Origin: a virus
Strand: one strand, 5' to 3'
IMG/VR virus record: IMGVR_UViG_3300018080_000098
Location: 186,001-250,000 of that record
Length of the DNA: 64,000 nucleotides
Below are positions 52,497 to 60,624 of this stretch, piece after piece. Both the position numbers and the translations under genes were made by a program. The notes under the pieces are model-generated. The model was not told the origin of the DNA, did not search any database, and saw only the letters and a program-made list of their open reading frames with translations. The first letter of the stretch is position 1, and each line of letters opens with the position of its first letter.

Positions 52497-53948
52497 ATGG
52501 CAAATCAATGGTTGGAAGTTGACAAAGAAGGTCTTCGGGAGCTCGTGGCAAAGAAGCCTGCGTGGGGTGTTTTGGCTGAGCTTCTTCAGAACAGCTGGGA
52601 TGCCGACGACACGGAGAAGGTGAAGGTTACCTTCATCAAAATTGCGGGGCGCCCCCTCGCGGAGCTTATCGTCGAGGACGATAGCCCTGAAGGATTCAAA
52701 AATCTCACGCACGCCTATACGCTTTTCGCTCCGTCGTCCAAGAGAGACAACCCCGAAAAGCGTGGTGTCTTCACCTTGGGCGAGAAGCTTGTGCTGGCCC
52801 GCTGCAAGTGGGCGCGCATCAGTACCACCAAGGGAACGGTGGAGTTCGAGGAGAGCGGTAAGCGTACCCACCGTCGCAAGAAGCGTGACGCCGGTACCGT
52901 CTTCCACGGTATGCTGAAGATGAATCAGCAGCAGTACGACGAGGCTTGCGGAGCACTCGACCTGTTCATCCCACCCATCCCGACCTTTTTTAACGACGAG
53001 GAGCTCGAGGGACGGGAGCCTATCCACACATTCGAGGCTATCCTTCCCACGCTCCGTGCCGATGAGGAAGGCAATCTTGTGCGGACCAATCGCAAGACCG
53101 AGGTGCGTGTGTACCAGGTGAAGAGCGGTGAGAAAGCTCACCTGTACGAGATGGGTATTCCCGTCGTGGAGACCGGAGACCGCTTTCACGTCGACATCTG
53201 TCAGAAGGTTCCGCTCAACATGAACCGGGATAATGTGCCCCCGAGCTACCTTCGGAAACTGCGTTCCCTCGTGCTCAACGAGACCCACGACCTGCTCACT
53301 GCCGATGACGCCGCGGAAGGCTGGGTCAACGAAGCTCTTGAGGACGACGACGTTTCCGAGGAAGCGGTCAAGGCGGTAGTGAAACAGCGTTTCGGTTCCA
53401 AGGTGGTCATCGCAGACCCGTCCGACCGCGAAGCCGAAAACCGTGCCAAGGCTAGAGGATACACCGTCGTTCACGGCCGCTCCCTCTCCAAGAAGCAGTG
53501 GGAAGCCGTCAAAAAGGCCGACGCCATCGTGCCCGCGGGACGAACCTTCCCCACGAAGAACGTCCAATACAGCGCCGATGGCAGACCCGAAAAGCTCCTC
53601 GAGAAGAAGGACTGGACCCCGGCGATGCACCAGGTCGTCAATATGATCGTCCGTCTCTCCGAGAAGCTCATAGGCTTCAAGGTAGCCGTGGTCATCGTCA
53701 ACGATTCCCAACACCAAGGTAACTGCTTCTCCGCTTGGTACGGTAGCGGCGTCCTGCATCTCAACCTGCGGCGCTTGGGACGTAAGTGGTTCGAGGGTTC
53801 CAAGCAGAAAATCCTCAAGCTGCTCATCCATGAGCTCGCCCACGAGTACAGCAGCAACCACCTAAGCTCCGACTATCACGACGCTTTGTCGAAGCTCGGA
53901 GCTAAGATGACCATGCTTGCCCTCGAAAATAAACGCCTCTTCCGGTAG
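52497..53948 (+). CDS. GHKL-ATPase protein with C-terminal zincin motif, 483 aa
   Basis: N-terminal GHKL (HSP90/MutL/histidine-kinase) ATP site: LAELLQNSWDAD (Glu28, Asn32), VEDDSPEGF and KRGVFTLGEKLVLA. A middle beta/alpha domain follows. Near the end LLIHELAHEYSSNHLSSDYHD has an HExxH zinc-protease signature (His445, Glu446, His449) with possible third ligands downstream. The combination suggests an ATP-regulated metallopeptidase. Phage proteins of this general kind exist, but the biological role is unknown. Confidence 0.8.
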   Translation: MANQWLEVDKEGLRELVAKKPAWGVLAELLQNSWDADDTEKVKVTFIKIAGRPLAELIVEDDSPEGFKNLTHAYTLFAPSSKRDNPEKRGVFTLGEKLVLARCKWARISTTKGTVEFEESGKRTHRRKKRDAGTVFHGMLKMNQQQYDEACGALDLFIPPIPTFFNDEELEGREPIHTFEAILPTLRADEEGNLVRTNRKTEVRVYQVKSGEKAHLYEMGIPVVETGDRFHVDICQKVPLNMNRDNVPPSYLRKLRSLVLNETHDLLTADDAAEGWVNEALEDDDVSEEAVKAVVKQRFGSKVVIADPSDREAENRAKARGYTVVHGRSLSKKQWEAVKKADAIVPAGRTFPTKNVQYSADGRPEKLLEKKDWTPAMHQVVNMIVRLSEKLIGFKVAVVIVNDSQHQGNCFSAWYGSGVLHLNLRRLGRKWFEGSKQKILKLLIHELAHEYSSNHLSSDYHDALSKLGAKMTMLALENKRLFR

Positions 53949-53970
53949 CTCCTCCTCAAAAATTTACTCT

Positions 53971-53985
53971 CCATCTTGTTAAATA
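53971..53985 (+). promoter_or_regulatory. phage promoter-like motif, copy 10
   Basis: CCATCTTGTTAAATA (one base variant) about 90 bases before the virion-type gene at 54074. Confidence 0.55.
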
Positions 53986-54073
53986 CATATAGGGACGTTG
54001 TGTCCCTGTGTGAAGTCCTGCGGTGCGCAGGCATAACCAAGAAGTCCCACGTAGGAGTGGGCAGGAGAGAAGG

Positions 54074-54958
54074 ATGCCGAACTACGAGTTTGACGTTCTC
54101 ATTCACGGAAAATCCACAACCAAGTACGCTCACGAAGGAAGGTACTACATCGAGGGAAGACCCGGTTCCGAGTTCACCCTCCTCGTGCGCAACAACACCG
54201 GCTCCCGAATCCTCGCCGTCATGACCGTCGACGGCCTCTCCATCATGGACGGTAAGAAGGGTAGCCTGGACGGTAACGGGTACGTCGTCAACCCCTACCA
54301 GACCCTCAAGATTCCCGGGTGGCGTCTCGACGACGACGACGTAGCGAAATTCGTCTTCCAGGGCAAAGGAAAGTCCTACGCCGCCAAGAAAGGCAACACC
54401 CGGAACGTCGGCGTTATCGGCTGCGCGATCTTCCAAGAAGATTGCCCCAGCTACGTAAGCTACCCCTCTACCACCTGGACCACTCTTACTTATACCGACA
54501 GTAACTTTGATAGAGAGCGCTCTTCTGGAGAAGTGAACGTGGATTGGGTAGGTGGTGATACCACGGTTACTTGCGATTCAAGGGAGCTCACTTGCGACGA
54601 CTCAAGTGGCGTCAACATTAACTACTGCTCCACTACCCCCGCATCGCAACAAGGTTCTGTTAGCAGTAGCAACGTTCTCAGGTCAACTGGAGGAAGCCGC
54701 AGCGCACGAAGAGTGAAAAGCAGAAAAATGTCTACGCAGAACATCGGAACAGGGTTCGGAAAGAAAGCCTCGCACGAGGTAACGGAAGTCAGCTTCAGCC
54801 GCAAGGACCGCCCAGCTGAAGTCTTCGCTATCCACTACGACGACAAGAAGGGTCTCGAGGCCAGGGGTATCAACCTCAGCCGCAAAGTCCACGTCGCTAA
54901 CCCGTTCCCCAAAGATGCCGAGAAAGGCTGCACACCTCCAGCTGATTGGCAAGGCTAA
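54074..54958 (+). CDS. conserved phage virion-type protein, 294 aa
   Basis: NYEFDVLIHGKSTTKYAHEG ... PGSEFTLLVRNNTGSRILAVMTVDGLSIMDGKKGSLDGNGYVVNPYQTLKIPGWRLDDDDVAKFVFQ ... NVGVIGCAIF is a pattern I recall from conserved structural proteins of large phages. The middle is Thr/Ser/Cys-rich. The ATG at 54074 follows GAGAAGG; an upstream in-frame start lacks a ribosome site. Confidence 0.7.
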   Translation: MPNYEFDVLIHGKSTTKYAHEGRYYIEGRPGSEFTLLVRNNTGSRILAVMTVDGLSIMDGKKGSLDGNGYVVNPYQTLKIPGWRLDDDDVAKFVFQGKGKSYAAKKGNTRNVGVIGCAIFQEDCPSYVSYPSTTWTTLTYTDSNFDRERSSGEVNVDWVGGDTTVTCDSRELTCDDSSGVNINYCSTTPASQQGSVSSSNVLRSTGGSRSARRVKSRKMSTQNIGTGFGKKASHEVTEVSFSRKDRPAEVFAIHYDDKKGLEARGINLSRKVHVANPFPKDAEKGCTPPADWQG

Positions 54959-54966
54959 TTAACCGC

Positions 54967-54993
54967 GGGAGGGGTGGCAACCCCACCCCTCCC
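54967..54993 (+). terminator. GC-rich hairpin after the virion gene
   Basis: GGGAGGGGTGG / CCACCCCTCCC, 11 perfect pairs with a 5-base loop, ending 14 bases before the next ATG. No U-run follows, so it may pause, protect mRNA 3' ends or be a weak terminator. Confidence 0.55.
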
Positions 54994-55007
54994 CTTCACT
55001 CCTACCC

Positions 55008-55241
55008 ATGTTCTTTCACAAACTCATCCAGAAACTGAAAACGAAGAACCGCAAACACGTCTTCGACCTTGACCATCCTAAGGTAATCACTTACGGCGGT
55101 CTTTCCATCGGCAAAATCCCCTTCCAGCAAACACTCTACGAGTGCTCCCTCTGCGGCAAACAACTCCTCCTCGACCGCGAAGACATGCAGCGCCTCCCCC
55201 GTTCCATGTCCCACGGCTGCCCCGGAAAGAAAAATGGCTAG
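55008..55241 (+). CDS. small zinc protein, 77 aa
   Basis: CSLCGKQ near residue 46 and a C-terminal HGC. Overlaps the next gene by 8 bases. Function unknown. Confidence 0.6.
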   Translation: MFFHKLIQKLKTKNRKHVFDLDHPKVITYGGLSIGKIPFQQTLYECSLCGKQLLLDREDMQRLPRSMSHGCPGKKNG

Positions 55242-55782
55242 GAAAAAGAGCGACCGCCTACTCAACGGCTACCTGATGGTCTACCGACCAGACCACCACC
55301 GCGCCATGAAAAACAAGTCCTGGCGCGGCTACATCCACTACCACGTCCTCGTAGCCGAAGAGCTCCTAGGGCGCCCCCTCCGCGACGACGAAACCGTCCA
55401 CCACCTCGACGGCGACGTCCTCAACAACAAGCCCATCAACATCCTCGTCCTCCCCATCCGAATGCACCACAAACTCCACGGTTGGTTCGCTCGAGGAGCC
55501 CCCGGTATCGAACGCTTCGGTATCAAACGTACCGAGCACATCACCGCCCGCGGCAAGAAAGACCGCGGCAAGTGCGTCATCTGCGATGAACCCCTTACCG
55601 GTAACCAGAGGAAGTACTGCGGCAACACCTGCAAGGGTCTCGCCCTTCGACGTACCAAACGCCCCAACAAAGCCACCCTCGCTAAAGACATCAAGAAGAT
55701 GAGCTGGCGCGCGATGGGGCGCAAGTACGGTGTGTCCGACAACGCGGTCCGAAAGTGGGCCCGGAATTATAAGCTGATTTAG
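55234..55782 (+). CDS. HNH homing-endonuclease-like protein, 182 aa
   Basis: GYIHYHVLVAEELLGRPLRDDETVHHLDGDVLNNKPINI is an HNH_3-type core (HH...D...N). A zinc knuckle (CVICDEPLTGNQRKYC) and a C-terminal helix-turn-helix (SWRAMGRKYGVSDNAVRKWARN) complete a typical homing endonuclease. Its knuckle resembles that of the minus-strand HNH at 57091 (CVVCNKSLTGRQSKYC), so the two are probably related mobile genes. Confidence 0.85.
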   Translation: MARKKSDRLLNGYLMVYRPDHHRAMKNKSWRGYIHYHVLVAEELLGRPLRDDETVHHLDGDVLNNKPINILVLPIRMHHKLHGWFARGAPGIERFGIKRTEHITARGKKDRGKCVICDEPLTGNQRKYCGNTCKGLALRRTKRPNKATLAKDIKKMSWRAMGRKYGVSDNAVRKWARNYKLI

Positions 55783-55797
55783 AAAGGAAAAATCACG

Positions 55798-56133
55798 ATG
55801 CCCAAAGGTTTCAGGTTCGATCCAAAGACAGTTAAAGAAGGTGAACAGTTTGTGGAAAGGATAGCCGACGGGACGATCAAACGAAGGATTCCCCTTAACG
55901 AGGAGTTTGACTGCAGGCTCAAAAAATTTTTTGATGAGATGCCAACGTACAGCAGCGCAGACCCCCTCACCAGCTTCTTCTACCTACTCATGCGTGACCA
56001 CCTGCCAGCAGGTGTAGTGACTGAGCTTATCGCGGAAAGCAACGGTGGAGACACCTCTGTATTCACCAACGGACACCTGGCCGAGTTTGCCGAGCTCTGC
56101 GCGCAGGAGCTCATGAAAGACGCACTTCGTTAA
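55798..56133 (+). CDS. hypothetical protein, 111 aa
   Basis: Helical acidic protein, preceded by GAAAGGAA. The next ATG follows 1 base after its stop. No family. Confidence 0.65.
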   Translation: MPKGFRFDPKTVKEGEQFVERIADGTIKRRIPLNEEFDCRLKKFFDEMPTYSSADPLTSFFYLLMRDHLPAGVVTELIAESNGGDTSVFTNGHLAEFAELCAQELMKDALR

Positions 56134-56134
56134 A

Positions 56135-57010
56135 ATGTTTGACGATACCATCATCAGTCGACGGTGGATCTTCGAGAAGGTTTTCGGCCAGATGATCCGT
56201 CCGCGCCCCGTTTGCAGCTGTGAAGTTCCTGATTACGCAGAAGACCTCTTCGATCGTGGTGAATATCGGTATCGCTGTGGTACTTGTCGGGGGTACATCG
56301 ATATGGTATGGATACTTGAAGGACATTTTCCGGAGCCTTCCAAGAAAGAAGCTCCAGTGCCGAAGAAACGACAACTCTGTGACAAGACAGATAACTGGAA
56401 GCTTTCAGACGAGTATGGAGCCCTTACAAAAACCAACATAAAAGCGCTAGGCGTATCGGAAACGTTTTTCACAGGGAAAAGACTGATGGAAGTACAAACG
56501 AGAAGTAGCTGTGGGGAGCTGAAATACTTTCCCACTCTTCGGGAAGCTCGGGATTACGCAGACGGGAACTCGGAAGTCTGGAAAATTTCCTTCGCCCTTT
56601 CTACCGGCGAACGTGTGCGCCTCGTGAAACGCGATGCCGGGTGGGTGTGGGAAGACATTGTGTGGGAAGTAGAAAAGGAGCTCGGAGTAGTTATAGAATC
56701 ATTGGACTACGGTCCTCCCCCTGTGCTGGGCCGCTTTCGGTACATGGATCAGTTCTACATCGACGGTAGAGGTTTGGTGCTCACGGGCATCTTGGAGGAA
56801 GGTACAGTTGCTCCAGGGATGCAGGTGGTCATCAACTACCGCGTCAACGAGTTGGACTTCAGCCAGCCTGTACGTATCAAGGGCGTCGAGCGCATGGGTC
56901 GCAGCAAGAACGTCGGGCTCCTCTTGGGCAGCGTGAGCATCCCCGTTGACGGATACGACTTCTCAGATGTTGTCTTGACTGTAGAGGATGAGTTCCCTAT
57001 AGTAGAGTAA
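56135..57010 (+). CDS. multi-domain protein with EF-Tu domain 2-like end, 291 aa
   Basis: The N-terminus has a zinc-like pair (CSCEV ... CGTCRG). The C-terminal YIDGRGLVLTGILEEGTVAPGMQVVINYRV ... VRIKGVERMGRSKNVGLLLGS resembles the beta-barrel domain 2 of translation GTPases. No G domain is present. It might bind tRNA or ribosome-associated partners; uncertain. Confidence 0.55.
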   Translation: MFDDTIISRRWIFEKVFGQMIRPRPVCSCEVPDYAEDLFDRGEYRYRCGTCRGYIDMVWILEGHFPEPSKKEAPVPKKRQLCDKTDNWKLSDEYGALTKTNIKALGVSETFFTGKRLMEVQTRSSCGELKYFPTLREARDYADGNSEVWKISFALSTGERVRLVKRDAGWVWEDIVWEVEKELGVVIESLDYGPPPVLGRFRYMDQFYIDGRGLVLTGILEEGTVAPGMQVVINYRVNELDFSQPVRIKGVERMGRSKNVGLLLGSVSIPVDGYDFSDVVLTVEDEFPIVE

Positions 57011-57015
57011 TCAAA

Positions 57016-57089
57016 GGGGCACGTAGCTCAATTGGTCAGAGCGACGGTCTCATAAACCGTGGGTTGCAGGATCGTACCCTGCCGTGCCC
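57016..57089 (+). tRNA. tRNA-Met(CAT), second gene
   Basis: Acceptor GGGCACG/CGTGCCC, D-arm GCTC/GAGC, anticodon stem ACGGT/ACCGT with loop CTCATAA (CAT), T-stem GCAGG/CCTGC. The T-loop is ATCGTAC: positions 54 and 58 are A and U rather than U and A, a swap of the conserved reverse-Hoogsteen pair. Could be elongator Met or a lysidine-type Ile tRNA. Confidence 0.9.
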
Positions 57090-57090
57090 A

Positions 57091-57471
57091 TTAAGGAATG
57101 TTCATATCTGGATGATGAACTTCCATATGACAGTTTGCGCATAGCATCTCACATTTTAGCACTTCCTCTTCCAAGCGCTCACGTTTTGTGTTTGCCAAGT
57201 GACGGCTATCCAATTTGAATTTTTTTGTTGAAGGGTCCTTGTGGTGAAAAACTAGCGCGGCGTAATTTTTGTCATAACCACAGCTACTACATTTCCCACC
57301 GAAGTATTTCACTATCATTTTTCGTCTTCGCACACCACGCTCTTTTTGCCTCGCGTAGGTTTGGTACGCCTTATTGGTGACCACACACTTGCATTTGTTG
57401 GAGCAGTATTTACTTTGTCGTCCTGTAAGGGATTTGTTACAAACAACGCACTTTTTACCATTGGGTGCCAT
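57091..57471 (-). CDS. HNH endonuclease, probable homing gene, 126 aa
   Basis: N-terminal knuckle CVVCNKSLTGRQSKYC, then CSSCGYDKNYAALVFHHKDPSTK (HH of HNH) and CEMLCANCHMEVHHPDM (final His). Complete HNH domain. It lies on the opposite strand, ending 1 base from tRNA-Met, and is flanked by tRNA genes, a typical position for a mobile freestanding nuclease. More AT-rich than its surroundings. Confidence 0.85.
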   Translation of the reverse strand: MAPNGKKCVVCNKSLTGRQSKYCSNKCKCVVTNKAYQTYARQKERGVRRRKMIVKYFGGKCSSCGYDKNYAALVFHHKDPSTKKFKLDSRHLANTKRERLEEEVLKCEMLCANCHMEVHHPDMNIP

Positions 57472-57573
57472 AGATACGGTTCCTTTCTTTGCTGTGTTAT
57501 ACTCTAACTAGATTATGCGGGTTAACATAACCAGGCTACTCGCTTTTGCATCATCCCTCGGTTCGATTCCCCC
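57472..57573 (+). other. gene-free spacer with a T-arm-like remnant
   Basis: CCTCGGTTCGATTCCCCC near 57557-57574 looks like part of a tRNA T-arm, but the stem does not close (CTCGG against CCCCC) and no matching acceptor is found nearby. Possibly a tRNA remnant beside the HNH gene. Confidence 0.35.
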
Positions 57574-57602
57574 TTGACATATCTATCGTATCGTTCATAG
57601 GG
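57574..57602 (+). promoter_or_regulatory. possible sigma70-like promoter for the tRNA-Leu pair
   Basis: TTGACA at 57574 with a weak -10 17 bases on (ATAGGG). The first tRNA-Leu begins at 57612, leaving almost no leader. Confidence 0.4.
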
Positions 57603-57611
57603 GACTAGTCT

Positions 57612-57697
57612 GCTACTGTGGCGTAATTGGCAGCCGCGCCAGACTAAGGATCTGGTGGACCTTTGTGTCCGTGGGAGTTCGAGTCTCCCCAGTAGCA
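57612..57697 (+). tRNA. tRNA-Leu(AAG)
   Basis: Class II tRNA: acceptor GCTACTG/CAGTAGC, D-arm GCG/CGC, anticodon stem CCAGA/TCTGG with loop CTAAGGA (AAG), long variable arm GGAC/GTCC, T-arm GGGAG TTCGAGT CTCCC. Anticodon AAG is uncommon in bacteria, where GAG normally reads CUU. Confidence 0.93.
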
Positions 57698-57700
57698 TCC

Positions 57701-57785
57701 GCGACTGTGGTGGAATGGTAGACACGCATGGTTCAGGTCCATGTGAGCCCTTGTGCTCGTGAGAGTTCGACTCTCTCCAGTCGCA
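57701..57785 (+). tRNA. tRNA-Leu(CAG)
   Basis: Class II tRNA three bases after the previous one: acceptor GCGACTG/CAGTCGC, anticodon stem CATGG/CCATG with loop TTCAGGT (CAG), variable arm GAGC/GCTC, T-arm GAGAG TTCGACT CTCTC. Confidence 0.95.
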
Positions 57786-57807
57786 TCCTCCCTCCAAAAA
57801 TCCCCTT

Positions 57808-57822
57808 CCATCTTGTAAAATA
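57808..57822 (+). promoter_or_regulatory. phage promoter-like motif, copy 11
   Basis: CCATCTTGTAAAATA, the exact consensus, 17 bases before the gene at 57839. Confidence 0.65.
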
Positions 57823-57838
57823 AAACCGGGAGCACAAA

Positions 57839-58312
57839 ATGTCACTCACCAGCCAAGACATCAATCCGGAGCTCGACCTGCGCCTGGCAGACACCGGCTC
57901 CCGTGGAGAAAACGAAACCATCATCCGGTTTATCACCCGCGAGATGTACATCGATATCCAGTGTCTCATCATCGCCGCGCAGCTCCAACGCAAGTGCGAC
58001 GCCGCTCGAGCCAAAGGCCACCCCGACCTGAAAGCCGAAGAGTTCTTCCTCTCCCTCATCCAGTGTGACACCTCCGACCGAAAAGCGTACTGGCTCCAGG
58101 ACTACAAAGGTCGCGCACTCCTCAGCTGCACCCTCTGCCTGCGAAATGACGTTGAGTGGGTCCTCGAAATAAAAGGCCCCGATAAACGGCAGAGATTCTG
58201 CCCCGAGTGCTACGCCAAGCTCAACATGAAACAACTCTACGGAGATATTCCGAGAAACGCTCCAGACATCCTCCGCGAAGGTTTGAAGGCATTAAAAGGA
58301 GGCACACCATGA
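57839..58312 (+). CDS. hypothetical protein with zinc site, 157 aa
   Basis: First gene after a consensus promoter motif. CTLCLRN and FCPECYAKL are a split zinc knuckle in the C-terminal half. The helical N-terminus is unfamiliar. Confidence 0.65.
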   Translation: MSLTSQDINPELDLRLADTGSRGENETIIRFITREMYIDIQCLIIAAQLQRKCDAARAKGHPDLKAEEFFLSLIQCDTSDRKAYWLQDYKGRALLSCTLCLRNDVEWVLEIKGPDKRQRFCPECYAKLNMKQLYGDIPRNAPDILREGLKALKGGTP

Positions 58313-58647
58313 AAACGATTACCACCTACGAAAAAGGAGACGTCGTCCGCTACGTGGGAGAAGAATCCCTCGTGTTCACAGATGGCTCCAGAGAGCTCAA
58401 ATGCAACAAACTGGGTGTGCCTCTCCGGGCCCAGTTTTTCATGCTCTACTCCATCGACCCCAACAGCACTGGAATCGTCGTCGCTAACCAGGAGCTGAAC
58501 GAGCACGACTTCTCCAGCTATAACGTGCGCGTTGAGTTCGCCCGTACCCTGGAGTTCGGAGAAGCCTCTTTGGTAGCCGACATTCCCGCCAGCGAGCTCA
58601 AGCTCGTCAAGGACACCACAGATAAGAAAGAAACCCCCGATGAGTGA
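58309..58647 (+). CDS. hypothetical protein, 112 aa
   Basis: ATGA overlap with the preceding gene behind AAAAGGAGG. Beta-rich start (YEKGDVVRYVGEESLVFTDGS) suggests an SH3-like barrel. Function unknown. Confidence 0.65.
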   Translation: MKTITTYEKGDVVRYVGEESLVFTDGSRELKCNKLGVPLRAQFFMLYSIDPNSTGIVVANQELNEHDFSSYNVRVEFARTLEFGEASLVADIPASELKLVKDTTDKKETPDE

Positions 58648-59485
58648 CGACAAAGTCGTCAGCCTAGACGAGCGCCGCGCCAAGAAACAACAGGCCGACT
58701 TCGCAGACGCCGTCGCAGAGTCATTAGGTGTATCTACCACCGGCCTCGCAGATATGGTCGGCACGTCTGTAGAAGATGTCCAACAAGGCTTCCTGGATGC
58801 CATGGAACGCCACAGTATGTACCGCGCCCACGACGAAGCTCTCAAGGAGCGTGAACGTCAACAAGGACTCGACCCAGATACCTGCCACAACGCTGTCTGC
58901 GACCGATGCGTTCAGTTTGAACACACGCATACAGACCCCTCTACCGGAGAAGTCACCTTCAGTGGACGCAAAAACTTTTGCAAAGAAGGAAGTGCCCAAG
59001 GCTGCATCTTCCGCCTCCTCGAGCACCCCTACTCAGATCCCTTCGTAGACATCCCCTCCCACAACGAGTGCATCCGCATCCTGCAGCGTATCGGCTACAC
59101 ACGCCAAGGCAGCTTCGAGGAAGAGCTTGGCACCAACTTTATGGCGTACAAAAATACCCGCAAGCTGTGGGAAGCGTACGTGCTCTTGCTAGTCGAGACT
59201 GGTCGTGTTACCATTCCCGATGAAGATTGGGAGAACGTCAAACACCACGAAGAACAACACGCCAAATTTGTAGGCGCCAATGAGCTTGCCCACGAGTATT
59301 TCAAGGACCGCGAGCTCCCAGATAATGTAGCTACCGTGGCTGAGCTTGTCGCCCAACGAAATGCTCTGCTCGCGTTCATCCGTGGAGAAATCGATTGGCC
59401 CGACGGGCGGTGCCCCTGCGGCGAAGACTACAACTGGAACCACGTCGCGCACACGGAAAATTGTCGTTTCAGGGACAAGGAGTAG
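58640..59485 (+). CDS. large Cys-containing hypothetical protein, 281 aa
   Basis: Helical N-terminus, then CHNAVCDRCVQFEHTH and CKEGSAQGC in the middle, and CPCGEDYNWNHVAHTENC at the C-terminus: several potential metal sites. Overlaps the preceding gene by 8 bases. No family. Confidence 0.65.
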   Translation: MSDDKVVSLDERRAKKQQADFADAVAESLGVSTTGLADMVGTSVEDVQQGFLDAMERHSMYRAHDEALKERERQQGLDPDTCHNAVCDRCVQFEHTHTDPSTGEVTFSGRKNFCKEGSAQGCIFRLLEHPYSDPFVDIPSHNECIRILQRIGYTRQGSFEEELGTNFMAYKNTRKLWEAYVLLLVETGRVTIPDEDWENVKHHEEQHAKFVGANELAHEYFKDRELPDNVATVAELVAQRNALLAFIRGEIDWPDGRCPCGEDYNWNHVAHTENCRFRDKE

Positions 59486-59489
59486 CTGC

Positions 59490-59771
59490 ATGGGATTCGG
59501 GAAGGTTTTTTGTGAGCATCTGAAGGAGCAGATGAACCGTCAGGAGTACACCGACCAGGTGCTCGTCGACTTCTTCGGAGCAGCGTACGGAGTCGACGTG
59601 GCACAGCAGTGTAGGGTACGTCCTCTTAGGCCCCCACCCCCGCCACCTCCTCCCTCCTTACGCCCGCGTCCAGCACAGCAGCCTCCCGCTGCTAAGCAGT
59701 ACTGCCCTTACTGCGGCAGAAGAATTGCCAACGACATGCTCGAGTGTCCTGGTTGTGGAGCACCACAGTGA
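59490..59771 (+). CDS. Pro-rich linker plus zinc-ribbon protein, 93 aa
   Basis: A run of prolines (LRPPPPPPPPSLRPRPAQQPP) connects a helical N-terminus to a C-terminal zinc ribbon CPYCGRRIANDMLECPGCG of the zinc-ribbon_2 type. ATG at 59490 behind ACAAGGAG. Confidence 0.7.
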   Translation: MGFGKVFCEHLKEQMNRQEYTDQVLVDFFGAAYGVDVAQQCRVRPLRPPPPPPPPSLRPRPAQQPPAAKQYCPYCGRRIANDMLECPGCGAPQ

Positions 59772-59965
59772 ATAAATATGATCTCTGGTACTCCGAAAGC
59801 GAATGCTGCTACACGATGTTCCCGGCTGAGCACGATCCAGCTACACATGGTGTAGAGGAAGACGCTGTGTTGTTGAAAACTTTTGAGGTCCCTACCTGGG
59901 AAGACGCGAGGTGTAAACAGCACGAGTTTTTGGGGTGGGAACCTTACAAACCTTTGGAGGAATAG
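59768..59965 (+). CDS. hypothetical protein, 65 aa
   Basis: GTGA overlap with the zinc-ribbon gene. Acidic and aromatic. No motif. Confidence 0.6.
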   Translation: MNKYDLWYSESECCYTMFPAEHDPATHGVEEDAVLLKTFEVPTWEDARCKQHEFLGWEPYKPLEE

Positions 59966-59968
59966 CAC

Positions 59969-60274
59969 ATGGACCCGGATAGCAACCGCTTCGTACCGCT
60001 TACTGAAAAAGCAGACGAGGAGTTAGTAAAAAATCAGACGCGGGAGATGCAGCGTCGGCTTCGGCAAATGCAGAAAAGTTTAGACGATCCAGGAGCGCTT
60101 CTACGTCCCAATGGACAGCCGGTGCCGAAGCACTGGTCCGTGTTCACGGTGGGAGAGGATGTGGTAATCAAGGACTACACGTTCCGCGTGGCATATGTTG
60201 GGGAAACTAACATCCTGTTTGAGCCAGTAGGTCCACTGATGGTGGGCGGAAAGAAGGCGCCCGATGGCAAGTGA
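59969..60274 (+). CDS. hypothetical protein, 101 aa
   Basis: Helical N-terminal half and a beta-rich end (FTVGEDVVIKDYTFRVAYVGETNILFEPVGP) resembling a small barrel. GGAGG before the ATG. No family. Confidence 0.6.
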   Translation: MDPDSNRFVPLTEKADEELVKNQTREMQRRLRQMQKSLDDPGALLRPNGQPVPKHWSVFTVGEDVVIKDYTFRVAYVGETNILFEPVGPLMVGGKKAPDGK

Positions 60275-60605
60275 AGCCACACGTTACAAAGAAGCAGCAG
60301 AGAAGCTGTGGTCCCTTCTGGACGACATCGATACCGCGAGCGACATGTTCAAACCGTCCACTGAGGAGGGTTTCAGGGCGTTCTATCGCTACGCTATGAA
60401 ACGCTGTGAAGAGCGCGGGAAGATTCTCGAGAGTCGGGACGGTTACACGTTGGTGTGGCCCGACACGCCAGATGACGGTCCAGGGGGGCTTCCTCTAGAG
60501 CCAGATGGTGCGCGTCCTTCTAGAAGGAGAGGTCGTCCGAAAAAAGATAAGATTTGGGCAGAGTGTCCGTTAGGAGATCCTCGGTTAGAGGAAGACCTTT
60601 TTTGA
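60264..60605 (+). CDS. AT-hook-containing protein, 113 aa
   Basis: Helical N-terminus, then an AT-hook-like RRRGRPKKDK near residues 87-96, suggesting minor-groove DNA contact. Overlaps its neighbour by 11 bases. Confidence 0.6.
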   Translation: MASEATRYKEAAEKLWSLLDDIDTASDMFKPSTEEGFRAFYRYAMKRCEERGKILESRDGYTLVWPDTPDDGPGGLPLEPDGARPSRRRGRPKKDKIWAECPLGDPRLEEDLF

Positions 60606-60624
60606 GCCAGTTGTGGGGTGTCCA

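Noticed and set aside
52335-53861. A 508-residue minus-strand frame opposite the GHKL gene
   Set aside because: It is a shadow of the well-supported GHKL/zincin gene and has no family signature or start context.
57530-57580. A full tRNA gene next to the HNH gene
   Set aside because: The T-arm-like string does not close and no acceptor partner is nearby; kept only as a possible remnant.
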